Assembly: GCA_905176665.1 (NCBI GenBank)
Contig: CAJINA010000094.1
Location: forward strand, 1 to 64,000
Direction of reading: 5' to 3'
Source: Olavius algarvensis Delta 4 endosymbiont
Lineage (GTDB): Bacteria > Desulfobacterota > Desulfobacteria > Desulfobacterales > CAJINA01
DNA: 64,000 bases
Shown: positions 8,626 through 16,644 of the stretch, in pieces
Layout: each line of letters begins with the position of its first letter
Numbering within the stretch: the first letter of the stretch is position 1
Notes under the pieces: model-generated
Told to the model about the DNA's origin: nothing
What the model saw: only the letters and a program-made list of their open reading frames with translations
The model's database searches: none
Translations under genes and position numbers: made by a program

Positions 8626-8855
8626 CAGTGCCCGCACCCCGCGCAGCTCGAAGCCGCGCAGCCGCCGCAGGATGTGCCGGCCGAGGCGCTGGTCGTCTGG
8701 CCGCCGGCCCCTTTGCTGACAAATCCGCAGGCTGACATCAGACGTCTGAAATTGTTGCTCTTGCAGTCCGGGCAGCCTTCCGGTTTGCCGGATCCCATGA
8801 CCAGATACTCGAAGTCCGTGTCACAGTCTTCACAGTGAAATTCATAAATGGGCAT
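8625..8855 (-). CDS. FmdB-family zinc-ribbon protein
   Basis: 76-residue regulatory-type zinc ribbon (FmdB/CxxC-CxxC-SSSS family). It starts MPIYEFHCEDCDTDFEYL and carries a second pair GCPDC, giving a four-cysteine metal site. A cysteine- and glycine-rich tail (SCGGCAASSCAGCGH) could bind additional metal. The start at 8855 is chosen because the family begins with MPIYEF or similar and AGAGGTAA lies upstream. Its stop overlaps the hemC start. Exact function unknown. Confidence 0.85.
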   Translation of the reverse strand: MPIYEFHCEDCDTDFEYLVMGSGKPEGCPDCKSNNFRRLMSACGFVSKGAGGQTTSASAGTSCGGCAASSCAGCGH

Positions 8856-8935
8856 TTGCTTTTGATTACCTCTTCTAAACTGTTTACGCTTGTACTGCCG
8901 ATCAGGCTCGAAACATAACCATGAATGGCCTGAAA

Positions 8936-9883
8936 TCAACCGTCGAGCAGCTCGATGATACCGGCCGCCAAAAGGGGCAGCATAATTTCATGGTGTCCCA
9001 CCAGGTTATAGCCATGGCCGCCACCAGAGGTGGGCCGATGGACTACGTTGGTCATGGGCCGGTAGTGCCTGATGAAGTCCATGTTGACGGTCGTAAAATT
9101 CTCCAGTTTACTTCCGAGGTTGCGCACCAGGGTGGTGGCTTTGAGAAACACCTCCGGCATGATAACGGCCGAGCCGACATTCAGGTAAACCCCCTGTTCA
9201 AGGGTGGCCACCACTGAAGCGAAAATTCTGAAATCCCGGTGGGAGGCCTCTCCAGCCGCGGCGGCATCGAAACCGGGGTGCATATGGATAATATCCGTTC
9301 CCAGGGCCACATGCACGGTAGCGGGTATGTTCAGGCGGGCGCAGGCGGCCAGCAGACTTTTATCCTGGTAGGGTAAATCAGCCGCCAGGATGGCTTTTCC
9401 CACCGCCAGCCCCAGCCCGATCTCTTTATCCCCGGCGGTCCTGATCGCCTGGCTCAAGAATTCACCGGTTTCGCGGGCCATGCCGAAAGAGCCGTCCCCG
9501 AGACTGGCGGCCACGTCTTCCGAAGTCTGGCCCTGCATGGCCAGTTCCAGGTCATGAATGATGCCGGCCCCGTTCATGGCCACGGCCGTGATGATACCAC
9601 GCTGTATCAGGTCGATTAGAATTGGATTGAGCCCGACCTTGATGACGTGGGCCCCCATCCCCAGGGCGATTGATTTCTGCTCGCGAGCCGCTGTAACGAT
9701 CGCCGCTATGACGGCCTGGAGGTCATCGGCGGCCAGAATCGAGGGCAGGCTATCTAAAAAAGTGGTGAATCTATCCCCCTGTTTCCAGGGCGTGGCAAAA
9801 TCCGTCACCGCCACTTTGCTCTTGCGGCTGCCAAGTGGATAGGTTTTTAATTTTGAGAGGTCGATGGGGGCTATTTTTTTCAT
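8936..9883 (-). CDS. Deoxyhypusine-synthase-like conserved protein
   Basis: 315-residue protein, tentatively of the deoxyhypusine synthase fold. Visible are a glycine-rich nucleotide-like segment (ALGMGAHVIKVGLNPILIDLI), AMNGAGIIHDLE, a GDGSFG loop and the C-terminal HRPTSGGGHGYNLVGHHE with clustered histidines. Bacteria lack the eIF5A substrate, so the real reaction must differ. The start at 9883 (MKKIAP) is preferred; the upstream in-frame extension overlaps gmhA. It sits between gmhA and the zinc-ribbon gene with 7- and 80-base gaps, so it may be tied to heptose or envelope sugars. Family assignment is uncertain. Confidence 0.6.
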   Translation of the reverse strand: MKKIAPIDLSKLKTYPLGSRKSKVAVTDFATPWKQGDRFTTFLDSLPSILAADDLQAVIAAIVTAAREQKSIALGMGAHVIKVGLNPILIDLIQRGIITAVAMNGAGIIHDLELAMQGQTSEDVAASLGDGSFGMARETGEFLSQAIRTAGDKEIGLGLAVGKAILAADLPYQDKSLLAACARLNIPATVHVALGTDIIHMHPGFDAAAAGEASHRDFRIFASVVATLEQGVYLNVGSAVIMPEVFLKATTLVRNLGSKLENFTTVNMDFIRHYRPMTNVVHRPTSGGGHGYNLVGHHEIMLPLLAAGIIELLDG

Positions 9884-9890
9884 AACAAGG

Positions 9891-10472
9891 TTACCTGCCT
9901 TCATGTCCGGGGAAAAGAATGCGGTCGGTGAGCAGGCACAGGATGTGGCCGGCCAGGGCATGGGATTCCTGGATGCGGGCGGTCGTCTCCGACTCGACGC
10001 AGAGGGCCAGGGCGGCGATTTCTTTCAGCCGTCCTCCCGGCCCGGAGAGCCCGACTGTGTGCAGGCCCATCTCGTTAGAGACCTTGATAGCCTTGAGGAC
10101 GTTTTTAGAATTACCGCTGGTGCTGATGCCCAGGGCGACATCGCCCTCAAGGCCAAGGGCACGAACCTGCTTGGAGAAGATCTCATCGAAATGGTAATCA
10201 TTGCCGATGCTGGTAATGACCGACGTGTCGGTTGTCAGGGCAATGGCAGGCAGAGGCCGCCTTTCAATTTCAAAACGGTTTACGAATTCCGCAGCAATAT
10301 GCTGCGCATCCGCCGCACTGCCGCCGTTGCCGAACAGCATGATTTTTTTGCCTGCCGCTACGCAATCCGCCATCAGGGTCGCTGTCTTGACCAGGGCATC
10401 CAGATGGCTGCGAATAAACCGATCCTTTACAGCGATACTCTCCGCTAGAATTTTCTCAATAACAGTTTTCAT
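9891..10472 (-). CDS. gmhA: Phosphoheptose isomerase
   Basis: 193-residue SIS-domain enzyme converting sedoheptulose 7-phosphate to D-glycero-D-manno-heptose 7-phosphate for the lipopolysaccharide inner core. Motifs are MLFGNGGSAADAQHIAAEF, ALTTDTS and GDVALGISTSGNSKNV, all typical of GmhA. AGCTGAGG precedes the ATG. It is the first gene of a minus-strand run that continues into tetrapyrrole synthesis; the family B repeat begins 17 bases upstream of its start. Confidence 0.92.
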   Translation of the reverse strand: MKTVIEKILAESIAVKDRFIRSHLDALVKTATLMADCVAAGKKIMLFGNGGSAADAQHIAAEFVNRFEIERRPLPAIALTTDTSVITSIGNDYHFDEIFSKQVRALGLEGDVALGISTSGNSKNVLKAIKVSNEMGLHTVGLSGPGGRLKEIAALALCVESETTARIQESHALAGHILCLLTDRILFPGHEGR

Positions 10473-10489
10473 ATCCTCAGCTCCGCTTA

Positions 10490-10678
10490 GGGGCTGTTTC
10501 CAAATTAGGATTTTGGTTCAAGGTGCGGCGGCCGTAAGGTTTCCCCGCCTTACTGGACTTCCCTCTGTTTTATTCCCCGATTGTGGGTTGCAACCGGAGG
10601 AATACGCAAGTATTTCGAGGGTTGAAACCGAACGTCCAACACCGAGATTGAGCCAAGAGACAATTTAGAAACCGCCCC
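10490..10678. repeat. Palindromic intergenic repeat, family B, copy 1 (reverse orientation)
   Basis: Inverted ends of about 17 bp: GGGGCTGTTTCCAAATT on the left and AATTTAGAAACCGCCCC on the right. The inner arms carry GGATTTTGGTTCAAGG and CCAACACCGAGATTG. The central core is GGAATACGCAAGTATTTCGAG. The right end runs into the stop codon of the TPR gene (10678-10680). Confidence 0.8.
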
Positions 10679-12018
10679 TAGTTGATTTCAATGGCGATGC
10701 GTTCTTTTACGGTTGCAATCATCTGGCCCACGTCGTGGCCCAGCTGCTGTGCGGTTTCGAATTCCCGCAAGGCCTCTTCTAAAGCGCCTCTTTTGGCCAG
10801 CAAATGCCCCAGGCGGTAACGGAAGAGGCCGTTTTCCGGCGCTATTTCAACGCTCTGTTGGCAAAAAATGGTGGTAACATCAAGGTTCTCGCCCTGACGA
10901 TCGAGCAGATACCCCAAGGCGGAAAGGGCCTGCGCATCATTGGGATTGAGTTGCACCGCTTTTTTAAGGGCCACCACGGCGGCGGCATCCTTTTTGAGCT
11001 CTAGATAACACAGGCCCATATAGCGCTGGGCGGAAGCGCTTTCGGCATTGAGCGCCGTCGCTTTTTCCAGATAGGCTCGCGCTTTCTTCGTCTTGCCGTT
11101 TTCAAAGTAGACCCGTCCGGTCTGGAATGCCGGCTCAAATGCCTGTGGATCTTTTTCGGCTGCCGTCAGGAAGGACTCCAGCGCGGCCGCCTTGTCACCG
11201 ATTAAAAGATGGGCCAGCCCGATGTTGTAGACCGGCATCAAATCCTGCGGTGCCAGGTCAGCGGCCGTCTGGAAAACTTTCACGGCTTTTTCATAGGCCC
11301 CCAGAACACCGTAACAAACCCCAAGACTGTTGTGGACGTTTACATTTTCAGGATCCAGCACCAGGGCCCGGTTAAATTCGTCCATGGCCCGGTTGAGGTC
11401 CCCTTTCTGGTAGAAACGGTCGCCGCTGATATTCAGACTCACTGCGTCGAAATCAACCACGGACCCCGGTCCAAAGAAGGCGGCATGGTCCAGGGCCTTG
11501 AAGGCATTGTCGAGCATATCTTCGCGCTGGTAATCGATCAGCGGATAGCGGGCACACCCGATGGAAAACGTGGCCGGTTGCAGTGCTTCCAGGGCGGCCT
11601 GCAACTCCGGGCCGCGGCTTGCGGATGTGGTTTGGTCGGGGAGCGGTAGAAAGCAACCGAAATTGTCCTGGTCGAGGATGCTCCACTGCCAGATCCGGTT
11701 TTCGCAAAAATTGTCCAGGGTCCGGGCCAGTGCCGGCAGCATTGTTTCGGGCGGGGTTTCCCGGGGAGCACCTGCGCCCGTCCGGTCGATCCGGATAACA
11801 CAGACCTGGAAGGCCGCGGCCGCCTGCAGGTTCTCCAGGGCCCGGGCGACAAATTCCGGGCCCGTAAAAAGATCCGGAAAAACCCGGGTCAAGGTTTCCG
11901 CCAATTGCGGCTGCGTCTCGGATTCGGCCGCATGGTCGGCCACGGTCGCCGGCTTGCCCAGCAGAAAGTCATTTGAAGCGCTACGGTTGTCGAACAGGTT
12001 CTTCAGGGGGTTGTTCAT
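10678..12018 (-). CDS. TPR protein with degenerate GGDEF-like N-terminal domain
   Basis: 446-residue probably cytoplasmic protein. Residues about 40-190 resemble a diguanylate-cyclase fold that has lost its GGDEF signature; the remnants are CVIRIDRT, a FSIGCARYP strand and ALDHAAFFGPGSVV. From about 195 to the C-terminus there are six or seven TPR units with consensus residues such as FYQKGDLNRAMDEFNRALVLDPENV. It starts in a 4-base ATGA overlap with selA, so the two are translationally coupled. TPRs suggest a protein-binding scaffold; a link to selenoprotein synthesis is only contextual. Confidence 0.8.
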   Translation of the reverse strand: MNNPLKNLFDNRSASNDFLLGKPATVADHAAESETQPQLAETLTRVFPDLFTGPEFVARALENLQAAAAFQVCVIRIDRTGAGAPRETPPETMLPALARTLDNFCENRIWQWSILDQDNFGCFLPLPDQTTSASRGPELQAALEALQPATFSIGCARYPLIDYQREDMLDNAFKALDHAAFFGPGSVVDFDAVSLNISGDRFYQKGDLNRAMDEFNRALVLDPENVNVHNSLGVCYGVLGAYEKAVKVFQTAADLAPQDLMPVYNIGLAHLLIGDKAAALESFLTAAEKDPQAFEPAFQTGRVYFENGKTKKARAYLEKATALNAESASAQRYMGLCYLELKKDAAAVVALKKAVQLNPNDAQALSALGYLLDRQGENLDVTTIFCQQSVEIAPENGLFRYRLGHLLAKRGALEEALREFETAQQLGHDVGQMIATVKERIAIEIN

Positions 12019-13442
12019 TGGGGAGCCCTCGTGAGCAGATTTTCGAATGCCGACTTGATCAAATCGATCTCATCATCTTGAATAGTGCGCAGGTCCATCA
12101 AGAACAAGTCATCCTCAATCCGGCCGATAACCGGCGGAGAATTGGCGCGCATGCGTTTTTCGATCGCATTGGCGGATAATCCGGCCACCCGGATCCCGAT
12201 GCAGACACTGGGCAGTTCCAGCAAAGGCAGGCTACCGCCACCGGCTTTGGATGAGCGCTGCAGGCTGACGACTTCTGCCTCGGCCGGGGCGCCATCTTTC
12301 AAGCGCGCCGCCAGGCGGTCAGCTCTTCCGGCAATAACTTCCCGGGGGGTCGTTAACAGCCGTAAGGTGGGGATGGTCGCCACCGCCGCCTTTTCATCGC
12401 GGTAGAGTCGCAGGGTGCTTTCGAGGGCGGCCAGGGTAAGCTTGTCAAGCCGCAGCGCCCGGGTCAGCGGGTTCACCTTGATCTTTTCAATCAATTCACG
12501 GCGCCCGACGATCAGGCCGGCCTGAGGGCCTCCCAGCAGCTTGTCGCCGCTGAAGGTAATCAGGTCCACCCCGGCTTTGACCGAATCCTGAACGGTCGGT
12601 TCCGCGACCAGCCCATAGCGGGCAAAATCGATCAGCGTACCACTGCCCAGATCCTCCATCACCGGCAGGTTGCAGCGGCGGCCCAGTTCCACCAGTTCAG
12701 GCAGCGTCGGACCGGCAGTGAAGCCCACTATCGCATAATTGCTCGTGTGCACTTTCAGCAGCAGGCCGGTATGATCGCCGATAGCCCCTTCATAATCCTT
12801 CAGGTGGGTCCGATTCGTGGTGCCGACCTCATGCAGGCAGGCGCCACTTTTGGTCATGACATCGGGGATGCGAAAGGAACCGCCGATTTCGATCAATTCC
12901 CCACGGGAAACGATGACTTCCCGACCGCGGGCAACCGTATCCAGGCACAACAACACTGCCCCGGCATTGTTATTGACCGCCAGGGCAGCCTCGGCGCCGG
13001 TCAGTTCGCAGAGCAAACCTTCGACCGCGCTGTAACGCGAACCGCGCACGCCTTTGGCCAGGTCAAACTCCAGGTTGGAATACCGGGCCGCGACCGAGCG
13101 GATATTGTCGACAACGGCATCCCCGAGCAGGGAGCGGCCCAGGTTGGTATGCACCACAATACCGGTGGCATTGATCGTTCGGCGCAGGTTGGGCGTCATT
13201 CTGCGGATCACGGCCGCCTTTACGGACCGTATAACCGCAGCCATCTCCAGGTCCGGGGCCGTAATTTTAGCGTGGTCATACAAAATGACCTTGCGCAGGC
13301 CTTCAATCACTTCCCGGCAACTGTCGACCAGAACGGATTTGGGTTGGTCGTTGAAATCTTGATCCTGGGCGGCGGCTTCCAAAACGCGGTCGACCCCGGG
13401 CAATTGACGCAACAGGTTTTGCTGGTGGGTGTTGATTCCCAT
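12015..13442 (-). CDS. selA: L-seryl-tRNA(Sec) selenium transferase
   Basis: 475-residue PLP enzyme converting seryl-tRNA(Sec) to selenocysteyl-tRNA(Sec) using selenophosphate. Family features are the N-terminal helical domain, INATGIVVHTNLGR (about 90-103), NNNAGAVLL and the PLP lysine K301 in TFSGDKLLGGPQAG. Length is normal. Its presence makes the organism a selenocysteine user, which agrees with the in-frame UGA genes at 50929-51114 and 56224-57354. SelB and tRNA(Sec) genes are not in the window. It overlaps the TPR gene by 4 bases. Confidence 0.95.
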   Translation of the reverse strand: MGINTHQQNLLRQLPGVDRVLEAAAQDQDFNDQPKSVLVDSCREVIEGLRKVILYDHAKITAPDLEMAAVIRSVKAAVIRRMTPNLRRTINATGIVVHTNLGRSLLGDAVVDNIRSVAARYSNLEFDLAKGVRGSRYSAVEGLLCELTGAEAALAVNNNAGAVLLCLDTVARGREVIVSRGELIEIGGSFRIPDVMTKSGACLHEVGTTNRTHLKDYEGAIGDHTGLLLKVHTSNYAIVGFTAGPTLPELVELGRRCNLPVMEDLGSGTLIDFARYGLVAEPTVQDSVKAGVDLITFSGDKLLGGPQAGLIVGRRELIEKIKVNPLTRALRLDKLTLAALESTLRLYRDEKAAVATIPTLRLLTTPREVIAGRADRLAARLKDGAPAEAEVVSLQRSSKAGGGSLPLLELPSVCIGIRVAGLSANAIEKRMRANSPPVIGRIEDDLFLMDLRTIQDDEIDLIKSAFENLLTRAPQ

Positions 13443-13455
13443 AATTTCTACGATT

Positions 13456-14802
13456 CTATTCTCTCAGTTTCGATCCATTATTCGTCTCAAAAACACTGCT
13501 GGGAATAAGGTCAACAATTTCCTGAAAACGCTCAGCAGGCAGATTGATGGCTTCCAGGCGGCTGGAGAGAGCCTCCGTGTTGATACGTTCAATCTCCAGG
13601 CCGGTATGAAAGCGCGACATCAGCAGGTCGGCCAGGTACACGATATGGGTTAGCTGGCTAAACGCCGTGGCCGCTTCCGGGTAGTGATGGTGGGAGATAA
13701 CGGTACTGAAGGAGTCGGGAAACGACCAATTCTGGGCCAGGCGCAAGCCGGTCTCGCAGTGCGTCAGGCCGAATATCTCCTTTTCGGTGGTCATGAAGGA
13801 CGTCCCCTGGTCCTGGGTCTGGCGATAGAAGAGCGGAAAGGCCGTCGCCACATGCTGGTCGAGTACCACTTTGCCGATATCGTGCAGCAGGCCGCCGGTG
13901 TAAGCCAGAGTCGGTTCCACCAGGTCGGTCACCGCGGCCACCTTTTCAGCGATGGTGGCGGTTCCAACCGCGTGATGAAACAGGCCGCCCTTGCACAGTG
14001 AATAGCCCGCCTGGCGGCTGTCATACAGGTCGCTGATAGTGGCGGTGATCACCAGCTTGAGAAAGAGATCGCGGCCCAGGTACACCAGGGCGTGGTCCAG
14101 GGATTCGATGCGGCGTTTGCGGGCGAAAATGGCCGAATTGCAGATTTTTAACGTCAGGGCGCTGATCACCTGGTCCTGGCGAACCTCTTCGGCCACCTCG
14201 GTTACATCAAAATCGTCGTCGCTCATCAGGCGCAGAATTTTCAGGGCCACCTGGGGGATCGGTTGTACGCCGTCGATGGCCTTGAGCGTTTCCTTTTCCG
14301 TCATGGTGACGAGCTTGCGGGTTTGCAGGGAGCGTTCGACCCCGATCGGTGTAATGGTGCAGGCCCACGTCTGCATGTCCAGGCTCAAGGTGCAGGCAAA
14401 AAACCCCCCGGTTTCGACATGCTCGATAGCAATGCCCTCGCTGTCCAGGATTTTGCGGACAACTTCGGTGGTGCGGCCACCGATATCCAAGTCCAGATCG
14501 CGCCGCATGACCGGACCGACCAGGGCACCACCCGCGATCCAGGCGCGCAGGTTGTGCCTGGATGCCCCGGCCGCGTATAAGGCATCTAGAAAGAGCGGCA
14601 GGCCGTTGGAGGCGTATTTTTCGGGTTGGAAGGTGCTCTCCAGGGTGATGGGCTCCGGCAGCAGCAGGTGGATTAGGCCGCCGACGTCGGCTTCGGCATC
14701 AAAGACGGCCACCCCGATACAGGTACCCAGACAGGCGTTGAGCACGGTCGCTTGCTTTTTTCCATGGTAATAGGTTCCGGATGCCGCGTGATGTCTTTGC
14801 AT
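13456..14802 (-). CDS. CheD-HDOD fusion protein
   Basis: 448-residue two-domain signalling protein. Residues 15-165 resemble CheD, the receptor glutamine deamidase: C28 in LGTCIGV and H45 in GGLIHLLLPEP match the catalytic pair, and GGAL follows. Residues about 185-445 are an HDOD domain (IPQVALKILRLMSDDDFDV) with a partly conserved HD motif LLHDIGK. I prefer the start at 14802 (MQRHHAASG), which has AAAGG upstream, over one 17 codons earlier. No chemotaxis operon is adjacent. It lies 13 bases upstream of selA and may share its transcript. Confidence 0.82.
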   Translation of the reverse strand: MQRHHAASGTYYHGKKQATVLNACLGTCIGVAVFDAEADVGGLIHLLLPEPITLESTFQPEKYASNGLPLFLDALYAAGASRHNLRAWIAGGALVGPVMRRDLDLDIGGRTTEVVRKILDSEGIAIEHVETGGFFACTLSLDMQTWACTITPIGVERSLQTRKLVTMTEKETLKAIDGVQPIPQVALKILRLMSDDDFDVTEVAEEVRQDQVISALTLKICNSAIFARKRRIESLDHALVYLGRDLFLKLVITATISDLYDSRQAGYSLCKGGLFHHAVGTATIAEKVAAVTDLVEPTLAYTGGLLHDIGKVVLDQHVATAFPLFYRQTQDQGTSFMTTEKEIFGLTHCETGLRLAQNWSFPDSFSTVISHHHYPEAATAFSQLTHIVYLADLLMSRFHTGLEIERINTEALSSRLEAINLPAERFQEIVDLIPSSVFETNNGSKLRE

Positions 14803-14896
14803 AAACCAGCAGCCTTTGTGTGCAAACCGAACGTTTCCGTCCGGTAGGGACATTCAATTACCGCCCGGGCGGGACTTGGAACACCACCCGGCTAAG

Positions 14897-14923
14897 ATCC
14901 CTGCCGGCACCTGCCGGAGGGAT
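14897..14923. other. Hairpin between the HDOD and kinase genes
   Basis: ATCCCTGCCGGCA pairs with TGCCGGAGGGAT, with one bulged base and a two-base loop. No T-tract follows on either strand, so I do not call it an intrinsic terminator. It may be an mRNA structure after the kinase gene or in the leader of the CheD-HDOD gene. Confidence 0.4.
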
Positions 14924-14985
14924 AACGACAAAGGTACAAATAAATTCTATATCATTATTAACTTACCAGTTTCAATAGATTTATT

Positions 14986-16542
14986 TCACCTGGGATAGCC
15001 CGTGATCGTCCTGATTTTTTCGTAAAAAGGCTTCAGTTTGCGGTACATCTTGCGGTACACATCGCGGTACAGTGCGTCGTAGAGACGCTGGTTGGCCGGG
15101 TCCGGGTCGAACACCTCCCCGCTGTGGGTCATGGCCCCGACGGCACTTTCGAAATCGGTGTGCAGGCCGACCCCCACCGCCAGGTCTATGGCCGCTCCCA
15201 GGCCCGAGGTTTCGTAGAGGTGCGGCCGGGCGGTCGGCAGCCCGAAAATGTCCGCCGTGACTTGCATGGCCTGATTGCTCTGACTACCGCCGCCGGATAC
15301 CCGCAGGCTGGTAATCGGAACCCGGGTTTTCTTCTCGATGCGTTCTTTGCCCTCCCGCAAGGCGTAAGCCAGACCTTCCAGGATCGCCCGATAAATATGG
15401 GCCCGGGTGTGGACATCTCCAAATCCGATGATGGCACCTTTGGCTTCCGGGCCGGGCAGCTTTAAGCCCGGGGACCAGAAGGGCTGCAGCATCAGGCCCA
15501 TGGCCCCGGGCGGGATATCCTTGACCAGGTCATCGAAGAGGGCTTCGGCGGCAACGCCGTCGAGGGCAGCTTTTTCCAACTCGGGGTGTCCGAATTCCTC
15601 TTTGAACCAGCTGACCATCCAGTAACCCCGATAGATCTGTACCTCCAGAGTGTGGTACCCGGGGACGGCGGCTGGGTAGGGCGGCAGCAGGGGCACCGCC
15701 TCGACATATTTTTGGTGGGTGACATTGATGGTGGCCGTGGTGCCGTAACTGAGACACCCGATATGCGGCTGGAGGCTGCCGGAACCGATGACTTCACAGG
15801 CTTTGTCGGCCGCGGCCGCGATCAGCGGTAAGCCCGCCGGGATCCCGGTATCTCTGGCGGCGGTTGTATTGATGGTGCCCAGAGGCTCACCGGGGGCCAC
15901 CAGATCGGGCAGTTTGTCCCGGGTGATCTGCAGGCAATGCTTCCAATCCCATTGGGGGGCCCAGCGCAAATGCTTGTAATCGAAAGGCAGGTAACCCACG
16001 ATACAGCCGAGCGAGTCGACAAACTTACCGGTCAGCCGGTGCGTCAGGTAGCCCGATACCAAAAGGTACTTGTGCGTCTTGGCCCAGATGTCCGGTTGGT
16101 GGGTCCGGATCCAATTCGCTTCCGCCTCGGCCAGGAAATATCCGATGGTCTGTTCCAATCCCAGTATTTTGAATAGCAGGCCCCACAGGCCGCCCACGGG
16201 CGGCAAGCCGTAGGTCTTGCGTTGATCGAGCCACAAAATGGCGGGACGCAGGGGGGTGCCGGATGCATCGAGGTTGATCACCGTACCCCGCTGGGTGGTC
16301 AGGGCCACCCCGGCTATGGCCTGGCGGTCCACCTGCTCGTTTTGCCATAAACCATGGCAGGCCGTGCACAGAGCCTGCCAGAAAACAGCCGGATCCTGCT
16401 CCGCCCATCCCGGTTGGGCGGCGTAGTAGGGTGAAAACTCCTTCTTGGAGATGGCCAGCATCCGGCCGGCCCCGTCAAAGATCATTGCTTTGAGACTCTG
16501 CGTCCCGTTATCGATGGCGAGCAGTAGATCCTTGGTAGTCAT
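14986..16542 (-). CDS. FGGY-family carbohydrate kinase
   Basis: 518-residue sugar or polyol kinase. The ATP-binding N-terminus [18 protein letters not shown] (6-23) and the second-domain segment [21 protein letters not shown] are typical of the FGGY family. Length matches glycerol and xylulose kinases. The neighbours (FAD-linked glycerol-phosphate-type oxidase, GlpD, GntR regulator) point to a glycerol-like or glycerone-like substrate, but I cannot tell it from a xylulokinase by sequence alone. The gap upstream holds an inverted repeat at 16589-16610, so it may have its own regulated promoter. Confidence 0.85.
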   Translation of the reverse strand: MTTKDLLLAIDNGTQSLKAMIFDGAGRMLAISKKEFSPYYAAQPGWAEQDPAVFWQALCTACHGLWQNEQVDRQAIAGVALTTQRGTVINLDASGTPLRPAILWLDQRKTYGLPPVGGLWGLLFKILGLEQTIGYFLAEAEANWIRTHQPDIWAKTHKYLLVSGYLTHRLTGKFVDSLGCIVGYLPFDYKHLRWAPQWDWKHCLQITRDKLPDLVAPGEPLGTINTTAARDTGIPAGLPLIAAAADKACEVIGSGSLQPHIGCLSYGTTATINVTHQKYVEAVPLLPPYPAAVPGYHTLEVQIYRGYWMVSWFKEEFGHPELEKAALDGVAAEALFDDLVKDIPPGAMGLMLQPFWSPGLKLPGPEAKGAIIGFGDVHTRAHIYRAILEGLAYALREGKERIEKKTRVPITSLRVSGGGSQSNQAMQVTADIFGLPTARPHLYETSGLGAAIDLAVGVGLHTDFESAVGAMTHSGEVFDPDPANQRLYDALYRDVYRKMYRKLKPFYEKIRTITGYPR

Positions 16543-16588
16543 AGTGGACTCCGTACCAAAGAATTTAATCCGAAACTCTGCAAAAGCA

Positions 16589-16624
16589 CTTGGTAAAACT
16601 AAGCACCAAGGGCATTTGCCCTTG
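16589..16624. promoter_or_regulatory. Operator-like inverted repeat plus hairpin upstream of the FGGY kinase
   Basis: CTTGGT (16589-16594), 10 bases, ACCAAG (16605-16610). The TGGT-N10-ACCA layout is the same as at 20930-20951 upstream of the GntR gene. It partly overlaps a perfect 8-bp hairpin, CAAGGGCA-TT-TGCCCTTG (16607-16624). It lies 47 bases before the kinase ATG. Confidence 0.4.
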
Positions 16625-16644
16625 ACTTCAGACCCCTATGGACC

